From Enterococcus sp. HY326 (GTDB lineage Bacteria > Bacillota > Bacilli > Lactobacillales > Enterococcaceae), in contig NZ_JANLGQ010000002.1 in assembly GCF_026157065.1 (NCBI RefSeq), forward strand, positions 186,001 to 250,000: 64,000 bases of DNA, in the 5' to 3' direction. Under the pieces are notes generated by a model. The model searched no databases. It worked only from the letters and a program-made list of their open reading frames with translations, and had not been told where the DNA came from. This document shows positions 9,169 to 17,857 of the stretch, in pieces; position 1 is the first letter of the stretch; every line of letters starts with the position of its first letter. The translations under genes were made by a program, and so were the position numbers.

Positions 9169-9815
9169 GTGGCACAGTTTATTCAAATGCTTACTATTCA
9201 ACTGAGTTTGGTTATTTATATTTTCACTGGGATTCTCTGTTACAAGTTAGGAATTATCACAGATAAAAACCGCTAACAATTCATTGATTTTATCTTACTG
9301 ATTATTATGCCCTGCATGGTATTTGATTCCTTTAAATCAGTGACAGTCGATATTTTAAAGGAAGGTTTTCTGGCGTTGTTAATTTCTTTTGGTGTGTGTC
9401 TCTTAACCTCTGTTATTGGGCGCTTCATCTATTCTTATGCACCTGAAAATCAACGAAACATTTTGAGGTATGGCACCTTGATTAATAATGCTGGTTTTGC
9501 TGGACTTCCAGTAGTTCAATCGATGTTTGGAGCAGAAGGCTTAATACTAGCATCCATTTTTCTAATTTCTATTAGGATTTTTATGTGGTCAGCAGGAATT
9601 ACGATGTTATCAGAAGAAAAAAAATCACCGAAAGTAGTCTGTCTTCAACTTTAGTTGGCACGGCAGTCATCCTTACTTCAATGCCGGCCGCAACCACAAC
9701 TGCTTTACTCGCAGCGCAATATCACTCTGATGTGTTATTTGCATCAAAAATTGTCTTTGTCACAACAATTGCATCAATCATTACAAGTCCGCTTTTAATG
9801 TTATTACTTAATTGA
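9169..9815 (+). pseudogene. AEC (auxin efflux carrier) family permease, disrupted
   Basis: Three pieces of one AEC permease can be read. From the GTG at 9169 (GAGGAGA upstream) the first membrane segment reads to an in-frame TAA at 9274-9276. The same frame resumes with QFIDFILL and runs to 9654. The last segment (SMPAATTTALLA and the C-terminal helix) is in another frame, ending at 9815. About 215 codons remain against roughly 310 in intact family members, so about 95 central residues are also missing near 9620. A nonsense codon, a deletion and a frameshift together indicate a dead gene. It probably once exported or imported an organic anion for this operon. Confidence 0.8.
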
Positions 9816-9829
9816 TAGAAGGTAAAAAA

Positions 9830-11050
9830 ATGGAAATCTCAAATAAAAATAAAATGAATCGCATGTTTCTTTTCTCTTCATTGGCTTTAATTGGGCTTTT
9901 TGCGGCTTCAGCTAGTCCAATTCCTTTATATTCAAACTACACTGTCCGAATTGATTTGACGAAGTCGCTTATCTCCCTAACTGCAGTTTTTTATTTTGTT
10001 GGTTGCATTATCTCATTGATTATTTTATCGAGGTTAGCCAATTATATTGGCAGAAAACCAGTTGCTCTCACAGCTCTGATATTAGGATTGATAGGATTAG
10101 CTTTTTTAATCGCTGCAGAACAACCAGTCATGATCATCATTGCCCGTTTCTTTCAAGGGTTGTCTTGTGGGCTAGCCTCAAGTGTCCTGTCTTTATTAAT
10201 TGTTGAAAGTGGCATTCTCAAAAAGAGTAGCTTGGTCACCGCAATTTCTGGTTCAGCAATTTTTCTGGGTTTAGGAATCGGCGGATTGTTATCGGGAGCT
10301 TTAGTTCAGATAAATTCTAATGGAGCGTCTCTTGTCTATTGGATTATCCTATTGTTCCTAGTAGTTTGTCTTGTTGGGATAGTCTTTAGTAATGAAACTT
10401 TAGCCGAAAGAAGAAAAGGTGCGTTGAAGTCATTAGTTCCAAATATTTCGATACCTGACAAAGCGAAACCTTATGCTTTACCAGCTGCTTTTTTATTCAT
10501 AACAAGTTGGTCAATGGGGGGCTATTTTCAAGCTTATAGCTCGACAGTTGGAGCAGAAATCTTTAATATCAACAGTCCTCTTCTTGCAGCAATTATCCTT
10601 TCCATGTATATGATTCCTAATCCGATTGGCATTCGAATAGGACAATTTTTTTCAAGAACTAGAGCTCAGCAGGTCGGCGAAATTTTGTATGCCAGTTCAG
10701 TTGGGCTACTCGTGGTCTCTTTTACTTTACAGTCCTTAATTTTATGTTTTATTGCAGTATTGGGTGCAGGAATTTCCCAAGGGATTAGTTATTCTAGTGC
10801 CATGCAAAACTTGCTTGATAATTCTAAGCCAGAGGAAAAAGCAGGTGTGTTGTCCTTTATATATTTACTATCCTACGGTGGCGCAGCTTTGCCTAGCTTT
10901 ATATCTGGAAGGATTAGTTCTGTTGTCAGCTTTACGGATATCACGTTTGCTTATTTTATTTTGAATGTCATTTTATGTTTACTAACCTTAGTTTTTCTAA
11001 AACGAATGAAAAAAGTAAGTGGAAGGAGGAAAAAAGATGCCACATATTGA
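9830..11050 (+). CDS. MFS transporter
   Basis: The 406-residue protein has about twelve hydrophobic segments, the signature between helices 2 and 3 (LANYIGRKPV) and the helix 4 to 5 pattern of drug/proton antiporters (ARFFQGLSCGLASS). It probably moves a small organic compound across the membrane, and export is the likeliest direction given its detoxification-type neighbours. The ATG at 9830 is taken instead of the TTG at 9812 because AGAAGG lies before it. Its end overlaps the tautomerase start by 14 bp, so the two are translationally linked. Substrate unknown. Confidence 0.85.
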   Translation: MEISNKNKMNRMFLFSSLALIGLFAASASPIPLYSNYTVRIDLTKSLISLTAVFYFVGCIISLIILSRLANYIGRKPVALTALILGLIGLAFLIAAEQPVMIIIARFFQGLSCGLASSVLSLLIVESGILKKSSLVTAISGSAIFLGLGIGGLLSGALVQINSNGASLVYWIILLFLVVCLVGIVFSNETLAERRKGALKSLVPNISIPDKAKPYALPAAFLFITSWSMGGYFQAYSSTVGAEIFNINSPLLAAIILSMYMIPNPIGIRIGQFFSRTRAQQVGEILYASSVGLLVVSFTLQSLILCFIAVLGAGISQGISYSSAMQNLLDNSKPEEKAGVLSFIYLLSYGGAALPSFISGRISSVVSFTDITFAYFILNVILCLLTLVFLKRMKKVSGRRKKDATY

Positions 11051-11261
11051 TTTGAAGATTTCAGCAGAAGTCCCAGAGGAGATTAGAAAAGAGTTAGCCT
11101 TAGCTTTTGAAAAAGATATAGTTGAAATAGCCAACCGCTCTCCTGATGAAATATCGATAGCCATTGAAGCAATTCCTAAAGGAGAATGGCAGCCCATATA
11201 CGATAAAGAAATCGTTCCTAAGATGGCTGAGCTATATAAAAAACCAGGATACAAACTATAA
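11037..11261 (+). CDS. Tautomerase family protein (4-OT-like)
   Basis: The 74-residue product starts M-P-H-I, so removal of Met would expose the N-terminal proline used as catalytic base in 4-oxalocrotonate tautomerase relatives. Length and beta-alpha pattern fit the small 4-OT class, which forms hexamers of identical or paired chains. The start at 11037 is chosen because AAGGAGG precedes it and it gives Pro-2. It overlaps the MFS gene end and is probably co-transcribed with the operon starting at 8509. Physiological substrate unknown; keto-enol isomerisation of an unsaturated acid is the family chemistry. Confidence 0.75.
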   Translation: MPHIDLKISAEVPEEIRKELALAFEKDIVEIANRSPDEISIAIEAIPKGEWQPIYDKEIVPKMAELYKKPGYKL

Positions 11262-11324
11262 TTTTTAATGAACAAGCAGATGAGGAATGGGAATAAAAAG
11301 TGTGAAGAAATGGGGTGAGTACCT

Positions 11325-11759
11325 GTGTTAATAGGAAATATATCATTAGAGTTTTACAGCATGATGTTATTGCTCCCACATGGGATAATCTTTTTTTTAG
11401 ATTTTTTTAAAAGTCTTTTTTCAAAAGAAAGAGCATCGATTTTGAAAAATATTTTGAAAAATTCACTTTACTATATCCTGCAATGTCTCTTAGTAACAGT
11501 CATTATTGGGTGTCTAATTTTTTTATTTCTAAATGTGGATACTTGTTTTGTAGGAAGGAATTTTTTACGATCTAACTTACTTATTTTTTCTCTCGCTGTT
11601 TCTTTCTTAATTACCTTAGTTAGGTGTATGAATTATTTTGTGAATCATACATTAGCCAATAAACAGCAATTTTATCCACTAGTGATAATTTATCAAATTA
11701 TATCAGTTTTTAGTGCAGGATATTTTCTAACTGTTGGTCTAAATTTAGTCAGCTTATAA
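11325..11759 (+). CDS. Hypothetical membrane protein
   Basis: I do not recognise this 144-residue protein. It has four predicted membrane segments (about residues 8-28, 48-72, 82-102 and 117-140), few charged residues and short loops. The start is a GTG with GGGGTGAG upstream; a later ATG at 11359 is possible. It is last before the MerR-type promoter of the next SDR gene, so it may be the tail of the operon from 8509. No function is proposed. Confidence 0.6.
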   Translation: MLIGNISLEFYSMMLLLPHGIIFFLDFFKSLFSKERASILKNILKNSLYYILQCLLVTVIIGCLIFLFLNVDTCFVGRNFLRSNLLIFSLAVSFLITLVRCMNYFVNHTLANKQQFYPLVIIYQIISVFSAGYFLTVGLNLVSL

Positions 11760-11776
11760 GATATTGAGTATTATTT

Positions 11777-11807
11777 TTGACTGAGAGTATACTCTAAAGC
11801 TTGTGCT
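11777..11807 (+). promoter_or_regulatory. MerR-type promoter/operator of an SDR gene
   Basis: TTGACT (11777-11782) is followed by TGAGAGTATACTCTAA (11782-11797), one base from the perfect palindrome, and a weak -10 TGTGCT (11802-11807) at 19-bp spacing. A poor -10 suits a promoter that needs MerR-driven DNA twisting. Confidence 0.7.
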
Positions 11808-11843
11808 AGTGTTTGTGATAAATAAATTTTTGGAGGTTTTATT

Positions 11844-12587
11844 ATGTCAATTGAAAACAAAGTTGTAGTCATTACAGGCGCTTCTTCAGGAATCGGAGAA
11901 GCAACCGCAGAATTATTAGCAAAAGGTGGTGCCAAAGTTGTTTTGGCTGCTAGGCGAGCAGATAAACTAAAAGAGATTGTCAATCAAATTAATCGAGATG
12001 GTGGCCAAGCAAGCTATAAAGTAACTGATGTGACAAAACAGGAGGACATGCAGGATTTAATTGATTTTACACTTTCTGAATTTGGTGGACTAGATGTTTT
12101 ATTTAATAATGCAGGGATTATGCCAACTTCGCCGGTTAGCGCATTGGAAGTTGAAAATTGGAAAAAAACTGTCGATATTAATTTAATGGGCGTCTTGTAT
12201 GGCGTTGCAGCAGTTATGCCGATTTTCACAAAACAAAAACATGGCCAAATTATTACAACCTCTTCAGTGGCTGGCCTTAAATCCTTTGCGGGCTCAGGTA
12301 TCTATGGTGCTACGAAGTTTGCGGTAAAAAATCTAATGGAAGTTATCCGGATGGAAAGTGCTCAGGAGGGAACTAATATCCGGACCGCTACACTTTATCC
12401 AGCAGCAATAAATACGGAATTATTAAGCACGATTACAGACGAGTCAGCCAAACAACGTATGGAAGCTCACTATAAACAAGTAGGGATTAGTCCTGATGCA
12501 GTGGCTCGAGTAGTTGAGTTTGCGATTAATCAACCTGAAGATGTCAATGTAAATGAATTTACAATTTATCCTACTAAACAAGTGTAG
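11844..12587 (+). CDS. Short-chain dehydrogenase/reductase (classical SDR)
   Basis: This 247-residue classical SDR has the cofactor loop TGASSGIG at residues 12-19, the structural NNAG motif, the catalytic serine in TTSSVAG and the active-site YxxxK in YGATK. The basic residues after strand 2 (AARRADKL) suggest NADP(H) preference. It belongs with the YdfG-like oxidoreductases that reduce small aldehydes or ketones, or oxidise 3-hydroxy acids. GGAGG precedes the ATG. It stands alone between a MerR-type promoter and a terminator, as a single-gene member of the proposed regulon. Confidence 0.9.
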   Translation: MSIENKVVVITGASSGIGEATAELLAKGGAKVVLAARRADKLKEIVNQINRDGGQASYKVTDVTKQEDMQDLIDFTLSEFGGLDVLFNNAGIMPTSPVSALEVENWKKTVDINLMGVLYGVAAVMPIFTKQKHGQIITTSSVAGLKSFAGSGIYGATKFAVKNLMEVIRMESAQEGTNIRTATLYPAAINTELLSTITDESAKQRMEAHYKQVGISPDAVARVVEFAINQPEDVNVNEFTIYPTKQV

Positions 12588-12653
12588 CCAAATTATTAAA
12601 AATATTCTTTTGAAGGCTTCTATCTCAAAATTAGTTTAGACATATATTAACTC

Positions 12654-12706
12654 AACTGAAAATCCTCAATTCATCGTGCTACACCAATGATTTGAGGATT
12701 TCAGTT
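12654..12706 (+). terminator. Hairpin terminator after the SDR gene
   Basis: A long stem pairs AACTGAAA-TCCTCA (from 12654) with TGAGGATTTCAGTT (to 12706); the T run after it is weak. It may also delimit the promoter of the LysR gene, whose TATAAT is at 12720-12725. Confidence 0.6.
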
Positions 12707-12749
12707 TAATTTATGTTACTATAATCTAAAACAAACGGGAGCATAAAAG

Positions 12750-13613
12750 ATGGAATTACGAGTATTAAATTATTTTTTAGTTGTGGCAAGAGAAGAAAAT
12801 ATCACACGAGCTGCAAGTATTTTGCATATTACTCAGCCAACTTTATCCCGGCAATTGGTGCAGTTGGAAGAGGAATTAGGGGTTAAGCTATATCAACGCA
12901 GTAAGCACCGGATTATTTTAACTGAGGAAGGGAATTTATTACGGCGTCGCGCGCAAGAAATTTTGCAGTTGACGGAAAAAACCAAACTAGAGTTGGTTGA
13001 AGCTGATGAAAATATAGTCGGTGAGATTTCCATTGGTTGTGGTGAGTTGTTAAGTATGGAAAAAATCGGGGATTTGATTTATGAATTTCGGAAAATACAT
13101 CCATTAGTCAACTTCCATATCATAAGCGGGATGAATGATTTTATCAAAGAACAAATTGAGCAGGGATTAATGGATTTTGGCTTATTGATACAACCTGTCG
13201 AAATTGAGAAGTATCAATTTGTTCGAATGACACAACAAGAACGGTGGGGGATTTTAGTCAAAGAAACTCATTCACTGGCTAAAAAGAAGAATGTGACACC
13301 AGTTGATTTATTTGGACGTGAACTGATTGTGACAGACAGTAATTCAATTCAAAATGAATTAGCGAGTTGGTTTAATCAAAATGATGCTGAATTAAAAATT
13401 GTTTCAACCTATACCTTATTAAATAATGCAGCCATTTTAGTGAATAGTGGTGTGGGAATTGCACTTTGTTTAGAGTTACATGTTACCTATCCTCATCTCA
13501 AATTTATCCCTTTTGAGCCGGACCTAACGTTACAATCTGTCTTAGCGTGGAAAGCGAATCAAGTATACTCAGAAGCTACTCGGGCATTTATTGAATTTGT
13601 TAAAAATGCTTAA
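12750..13613 (+). CDS. LysR family transcriptional regulator
   Basis: The 287-residue protein has the LysR winged helix-turn-helix at residues 1-60 (LVVAREENITRAASILHITQPTLSRQ) and a periplasmic-binding-like effector domain from about residue 90 to the end. A GGGAG site precedes the ATG, and a TATAAT lies at 12720-12725. LysR proteins usually control a neighbouring gene, often divergent; here both neighbours point the same way, so the targets may be the oxidoreductase operon from 13719 or the SDR gene upstream. The inducer is unknown. Confidence 0.93.
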   Translation: MELRVLNYFLVVAREENITRAASILHITQPTLSRQLVQLEEELGVKLYQRSKHRIILTEEGNLLRRRAQEILQLTEKTKLELVEADENIVGEISIGCGELLSMEKIGDLIYEFRKIHPLVNFHIISGMNDFIKEQIEQGLMDFGLLIQPVEIEKYQFVRMTQQERWGILVKETHSLAKKKNVTPVDLFGRELIVTDSNSIQNELASWFNQNDAELKIVSTYTLLNNAAILVNSGVGIALCLELHVTYPHLKFIPFEPDLTLQSVLAWKANQVYSEATRAFIEFVKNA

Positions 13614-13659
13614 AAGGCATCTGTTTAGATTTAATATAAGTATTAGACATTTATTCTTC

Positions 13660-13705
13660 AAGACACGATAATGAATCGTGTTGAGAGGAATACATGTCTT
13701 TTTTT
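13660..13705 (+). terminator. Terminator with nested alternative hairpin
   Basis: AAGACA (13660-13665) can pair with TGTCTT (13695-13700) just before seven T. An inner stem ACACGAT/ATCGTGT (13663-13669 with 13675-13681) overlaps the left arm and would compete. It ends the LysR transcript and lies in the leader of the next gene. Confidence 0.55.
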
Positions 13706-13718
13706 GTGAGGTGAAAAA

Positions 13719-14087
13719 ATGAAACAGAGTGAAGTTAGCAATCAATATCATATCCCAGTGGAAGTGTTAAAAGAATATGAAACGTGGGGATTATGTGATT
13801 CTGTCAAAGCTGTGATGGGCGCATGGCAATACGATGATCAGGATTTAGATCGCTTGGGTAAAATCATGGCATTGCATGATATTGGTTTTGAAAATGACGA
13901 GATTAAAGCCTACATGCAACTAACCCTCTTGGAACCCAACTCTCAAGTTCAACAATTAAAACTCTTAGAAAAGAAACGCGGCCAGAAATTAAATCAAATT
14001 CATTTGGAAGAACGAAAAATTGAACGAATTGATTATTTACGGCAAGAAATTAGAAAAGCTGAAAGAAAAGGAAGTAAGTTTAAATGA
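13719..14087 (+). CDS. MerR-like transcriptional regulator
   Basis: The 122-residue protein has a MerR-type helix-turn-helix at its N-terminus (residues about 1-65, EVSNQYHIPVEVLKEYETWG), diverged from the usual TIRYYE signature, then a charged coiled coil (about 75-120). GAGGTG precedes the ATG. Its stop overlaps the next start (ATGA), so it heads an operon with a quinone reductase, aldo/keto reductase, tautomerase and NmrA-type protein. It is probably the local regulator of that operon. Confidence 0.8.
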   Translation: MKQSEVSNQYHIPVEVLKEYETWGLCDSVKAVMGAWQYDDQDLDRLGKIMALHDIGFENDEIKAYMQLTLLEPNSQVQQLKLLEKKRGQKLNQIHLEERKIERIDYLRQEIRKAERKGSKFK

Positions 14088-14632
14088 AAACAACCGTATT
14101 AGTATTTCATCCAGATTTAACAACATCCAACGTTAATGCAAAATTAGCGGAATCAATTAAAGATTTAGCAAATATCGAAGTTCGTGATATGTACCAATTA
14201 TATCCAGATTTTAAAATCGACGCAGCCGCTGAACAAGCTGTTCTAGAAAAAGCGGATCGCATTGTTTTACAATTTCCTATGTACTGGTATTCAAGTCCAG
14301 CTTTAGTCAAACAATGGGAAAATGCGGTCTTAGCCTATGGTTGGGCTCATGGAACTGACGGCAACAAACTTCACGGCAAAGAATTGTTAATTGCAGTTAC
14401 ACCTGGAGCGCCTACAGAGTTATACGGACATGGCAATGGGTTTAAGTATTCGGTAACCGATTTATTGCGCCCATTTCAAGCCGCTAGTAATTTGATTGGT
14501 ACAAAATTTATCAAACCATTTATCACAACCGGAGCGTCACGGATGGGTGATGGAGAAATTGCTGAGCGAGCAGCAGCCTATAAAAATTATTTAAGCACTG
14601 AAAATCTAACAGTTTTAGCAGATTTTGAATAG
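14084..14632 (+). CDS. NAD(P)H dehydrogenase (quinone), flavodoxin-like
   Basis: This 182-residue protein has the flavodoxin-like fold of the KefF/YwrO/MdaB quinone reductases. Signals are the N-terminal strand TTVLVFHPD, the family motif FQFPMYWYSSPALVKQWEN-like region (residues about 66-84) and the GxxxxYGHG loop. Such enzymes bind FMN or FAD and reduce quinones or other electrophiles by two electrons, in the cytosol. It overlaps the MerR-like gene by 4 bp and is 11 bp from the aldo/keto reductase gene. Confidence 0.9.
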   Translation: MKTTVLVFHPDLTTSNVNAKLAESIKDLANIEVRDMYQLYPDFKIDAAAEQAVLEKADRIVLQFPMYWYSSPALVKQWENAVLAYGWAHGTDGNKLHGKELLIAVTPGAPTELYGHGNGFKYSVTDLLRPFQAASNLIGTKFIKPFITTGASRMGDGEIAERAAAYKNYLSTENLTVLADFE

Positions 14633-14643
14633 GAGGAATCGTA

Positions 14644-15489
14644 ATGGAATATGTGACATTAAGTAATGGTGTAAAAATGCCTAAGTTGGGCTTTGGGGTT
14701 TTTCTAATGAATGAACCGGGAGAAGCGGAACAAGCGGTCACTAATGCTTTGAAAACTGGATATCGTTTAATTGATACTGCTTCTAGATATTACAATGAAG
14801 AAGAAGTGGGGGCTGCATTGAAGAAAAGCAGCATTCCTCGAGAAGAATTATTCATTACTACAAAACTGTGGTTTAAAGATGCTGGTTATGAAAATACGAA
14901 GAGAGCCTTTGAAGTTTCTTTAGAAAAACTAGGCTTAGATTATTTAGATTTATATTTAATTCACCAACCTTTTAATGATTATTATGGTTCATGGCGGGCA
15001 ATGGAAGAGTTGTACAAAGAAGGTAAAATTCGCGCAATTGGTGTCAGTAATTTCTATCCTGATCGTTTGAAGGACTTAGTGATGCATAATGAGATTGCGC
15101 CTATGATTGACCAAAGAGAAACGCATCCGATGAATCAACAATGGGAAGCAGAGGAATGGATGAAACAAGATGGTGTTCAACTTGAAGCTTGGAGTCCACT
15201 AGGTCGAGGGAATAAAGAAATTTTTACAAATTCAATCTTAATGAAAATTGCGGACAATCATCAAAAATCAGTGGCCCAAATTATTTTACGTTGGTTTATG
15301 CAACGAAACATTGTCACCATTCCAAAAGCTAGCCACGTTGAACGAATGCAAGAAAATTTTGATATTTTTGATTTTGTTTTATCTCATGAAGAGATGGAAT
15401 TAATCAAAGGGTTAGATCAAAAAACTTCAATTGGTGGCGTTCTTCACAATGACCCCAAAATGCTAGATGTATTAAGTCAATTTGAATAG
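14644..15489 (+). CDS. Aldo/keto reductase
   Basis: The 281-residue protein is a full-length (beta/alpha)8 aldo/keto reductase. The catalytic aspartate and tyrosine lie in LIDTASRYYNEEEVG, the lysine in FITTKLW and the histidine in YLIHQP. The C-terminal IPKASHVERMQEN segment is the usual NADPH phosphate-binding region. Close relatives reduce aldehydes such as methylglyoxal and 2,5-diketogluconate. It starts 11 bp after the quinone reductase gene with AGGAGG as ribosome binding site. Exact substrate not predictable. Confidence 0.92.
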   Translation: MEYVTLSNGVKMPKLGFGVFLMNEPGEAEQAVTNALKTGYRLIDTASRYYNEEEVGAALKKSSIPREELFITTKLWFKDAGYENTKRAFEVSLEKLGLDYLDLYLIHQPFNDYYGSWRAMEELYKEGKIRAIGVSNFYPDRLKDLVMHNEIAPMIDQRETHPMNQQWEAEEWMKQDGVQLEAWSPLGRGNKEIFTNSILMKIADNHQKSVAQIILRWFMQRNIVTIPKASHVERMQENFDIFDFVLSHEEMELIKGLDQKTSIGGVLHNDPKMLDVLSQFE

Positions 15490-15500
15490 GAGAAAAAATG

Positions 15501-15701
15501 ATGCCAGTAATCACTTTTGAAGCAGGAAAATTAACGAAGGAACAAAAACAAGTTTTAGCAAAAGAATTTACAGCCACTGCAGCACGGGTATTACATGCAC
15601 CAGAAGAAGCCTTTTACGTTTTCTTAAAAGAAAACGACGGTGACAATGTGGGTGTAGGTGGCATTTTATTAAGTGACCGAAAGAAGGAAGAAAAAGAATG
15701 A
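15501..15701 (+). CDS. Tautomerase family protein (4-OT-like)
   Basis: Two ATG codons are adjacent (15498 and 15501). The second gives a 66-residue protein beginning M-P-V-I, which would expose the catalytic N-terminal proline of 4-oxalocrotonate tautomerases. The body (TKEQKQVLAKEFTATAARVL) fits the helix that follows strand 1 in this family. It is in the middle of the oxidoreductase operon, and its stop overlaps the next start by 4 bp. It is the second of three tautomerase-type genes in the window. Confidence 0.75.
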   Translation: MPVITFEAGKLTKEQKQVLAKEFTATAARVLHAPEEAFYVFLKENDGDNVGVGGILLSDRKKEEKE

Positions 15702-16570
15702 CAACTTATGGTATTACCGGAGCAACTGGTTTTTTAGGTGGTCAAGTTATTGATGACTTACTAGAATTTGGAGTTGCACCAGAAGATATTATTGGTATTT
15801 ATCGAAATGAAGAAAAGACATTGTCTTTGAAGGAAAAAGGAATCCAATTACGTTTTGGTGATTACCGTGCTAAAGATTTTTCAAAGGAAGTTTTTGAAGG
15901 CATTGACCGTCTGCTATTTGTCTCAAGTAGTGAAGAAGACGATTTAATTCGTTTGCAGGAGCATCTGACGGTCGTAACTGCTGCAAAAGTAGCAGAAGTG
16001 GGCTACATCGTTTACACAGGGATTGCATTTCCTGATAAAACAATCTTTCCAATGGAAAACGTGCACGTAGCAACTGAATTTTTCATTAAAGCAAGCCAAA
16101 TTCCTTATACTTTTTTACGGAACTCATTTTACTTAGATGTGTTACTGAATAAAGAAGAACTGAATAAACAATTATCTGTAGGTAAATTATTCAGTGGTAC
16201 GACTAGCGCTTTGAATTTTGTGCCACGGAAAGATTATGCTTTGGCTACAGCCACTGTCTTGACTGAAATGCAGCCTCATATCGGCAAAACTTATAATTTA
16301 ACAAGCAATCAAACCTTTACGATGGTGGACCTAGTTAAAACTATTTCTAAAATTAGCCAGCAAGAAATCACTTTAGTTGAAGGGACTGACGCTGAATTAA
16401 CCGAAGAAGTTTCTAATTTAGGACTTAATGATGCCTTGTTTCTCTACCATCTTCATTATGGATATACTCCAGGTTGGGCTGATAAAGTCTCACAAGATTT
16501 GGTCAATCTGATTGGCGAGTCAAAAATGACTAAACTGGCAGATTACGTTCAAGAGTTACTTGAAAAATAG
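15698..16570 (+). CDS. NmrA-like NAD(P)-binding protein (quinone oxidoreductase 2 type)
   Basis: This 290-residue atypical SDR has the dinucleotide motif TGATGFLGG at residues 7-15 and strand patterns of the NmrA/QOR2 group, which bind NADPH and often reduce quinones or sense redox state. It lacks a classical YxxxK at the usual SDR place, as expected for this group. It is the last gene of the operon starting at 13719 and overlaps the tautomerase gene by 4 bp. A terminator follows. Confidence 0.88.
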   Translation: MTTYGITGATGFLGGQVIDDLLEFGVAPEDIIGIYRNEEKTLSLKEKGIQLRFGDYRAKDFSKEVFEGIDRLLFVSSSEEDDLIRLQEHLTVVTAAKVAEVGYIVYTGIAFPDKTIFPMENVHVATEFFIKASQIPYTFLRNSFYLDVLLNKEELNKQLSVGKLFSGTTSALNFVPRKDYALATATVLTEMQPHIGKTYNLTSNQTFTMVDLVKTISKISQQEITLVEGTDAELTEEVSNLGLNDALFLYHLHYGYTPGWADKVSQDLVNLIGESKMTKLADYVQELLEK

Positions 16571-16577
16571 GTGAAGT

Positions 16578-16610
16578 TTGACTCGTCTAAAAAGGCGGGT
16601 CAATTGTTTT
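16578..16610 (+). terminator. Intrinsic terminator of the oxidoreductase operon
   Basis: TTGACTCG (16578-16585) pairs with CGGGTCAA (16596-16603), with one G-T pair, followed by TTGTTTT. Confidence 0.75.
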
Positions 16611-16635
16611 AATTAAGTGAAAGCAGGAACTCATT

Positions 16636-17746
16636 GTGACCAAAGTAAAAAAAGTTGAATTAATCGAATTATTTTTTGATTTAATTTATGTCTATGCCAT
16701 TTCAAAATTATCAGAAATTATCCATCATGTTGGTTTTGATGGCCTTACTTTTTCTGTTTTAATCAAGTACTTAATCGCAGCCTTTGTAATTCTACAAGGC
16801 TGGCTGTATTTGACGAATTATGTGAATCGTTTTGGTAAAAATTCATTCATTGATTATGTGGGAATCATCGTAAATATGTTCATCACAATTTATTTGTCCA
16901 ACACCATCACAACTGACTGGGTACAAATGTATTTTTCTTTTAATTTGGCGATGTTTCTAATGTTGTTAAGTGTTTGTGCCTTATACTTTTTTCAAAAAAA
17001 GACCAATCAAAAAGGGTAAGATATTGCTGATTTTTCGATTAAAATTCTTCTGACAATTACTACTATCTATTTATTTGTTCTGCTATTTGGAAATTTTTTT
17101 GCCAGCTGATGTCATTTTAGCGATTGATTTTGTAGCAGTATTATTAGGTATTTTTCTACCAGTTATTAAGAAAGCCAACTTTGATACTAGTGTTGTGAAC
17201 TTTCCCCATTTATTAGAAAGATTCCAACTACTTGTTATTATGACTTTTGGAGAGGCCATTGTGACTGTGGCTCCTTTTTTTAATATTCAAAAATTTAGTA
17301 TAGAGCCTTTATTGTTATTTCTTATTTTAATTTCTTTATTTGGTAGCTATGCAATTCAAACAGAATACATGATTGAACATCACCGTAAAACCCGCGGAAC
17401 AATACTCATGTATGCTCATTTTTTTATCGTCATTAGTTTGAATTTATTAGTTACTGGAGTAAGTTTATTGCTAGAGATAGAGGGCTCAAGTTGGCAGATG
17501 AAAGCTATTGTGGCTTTATCTGTTGTCATTTTTTTGATTTCTTTTCAGGCCAACAATCATTATGTCAAAGAAAAAAATTTATTGAGTAGAAAAGATATTA
17601 ACTGGTTGTGGCTGAGTATTTTTTTCGGCGGCGTATTATTTTTATTTTCTGAGAGTCATTTTATGATTTTGTTAGGAATACTCCTGATTACCACTACAAA
17701 TTTTTTGGTTAAACTAAATCATCTTAAAAGTGCTTCATCGGTTTAA
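16636..17746 (+). pseudogene. ltrA: Low temperature requirement protein A (LtrA) family, disrupted
   Basis: The N-terminal part from a GTG at 16636 (VELIELFFDLIYVYAISKL) is the LtrA family signature, a multi-spanning membrane protein. The frame hits TAA at 17017-17019 but stays readable (DIADFSIKILL...) until about 17100. There a run of seven T (17094-17100) shifts the rest into another frame, which continues with membrane helices to 17746. Total length, 370 codons plus one base, fits an intact LtrA with a single inserted T plus one nonsense change. Both lesions lie in the middle, so no full product is expected. Confidence 0.8.
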
Positions 17747-17764
17747 TAATATTACTACAAAATA

Positions 17765-17796
17765 TTGACAGAACTAAACAAACATTATCTCTGTCA
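17765..17796 (+). promoter_or_regulatory. TTGACA box within an inverted repeat upstream of an SDR gene
   Basis: TGACAGA (17766-17772, overlapping a TTGACA -35-like box) and TCTGTCA (17790-17796) form a 7-bp inverted repeat. It lies about 62 bp before the SDR start and may be an operator. No ideal -10 was found at 17 bp. Confidence 0.35.
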
Positions 17797-17857
17797 GTAT
17801 ATAAGATTATTCAATAAAGTTGGCTTCACATTATTTTAATAGAAGGAATGATTACTT

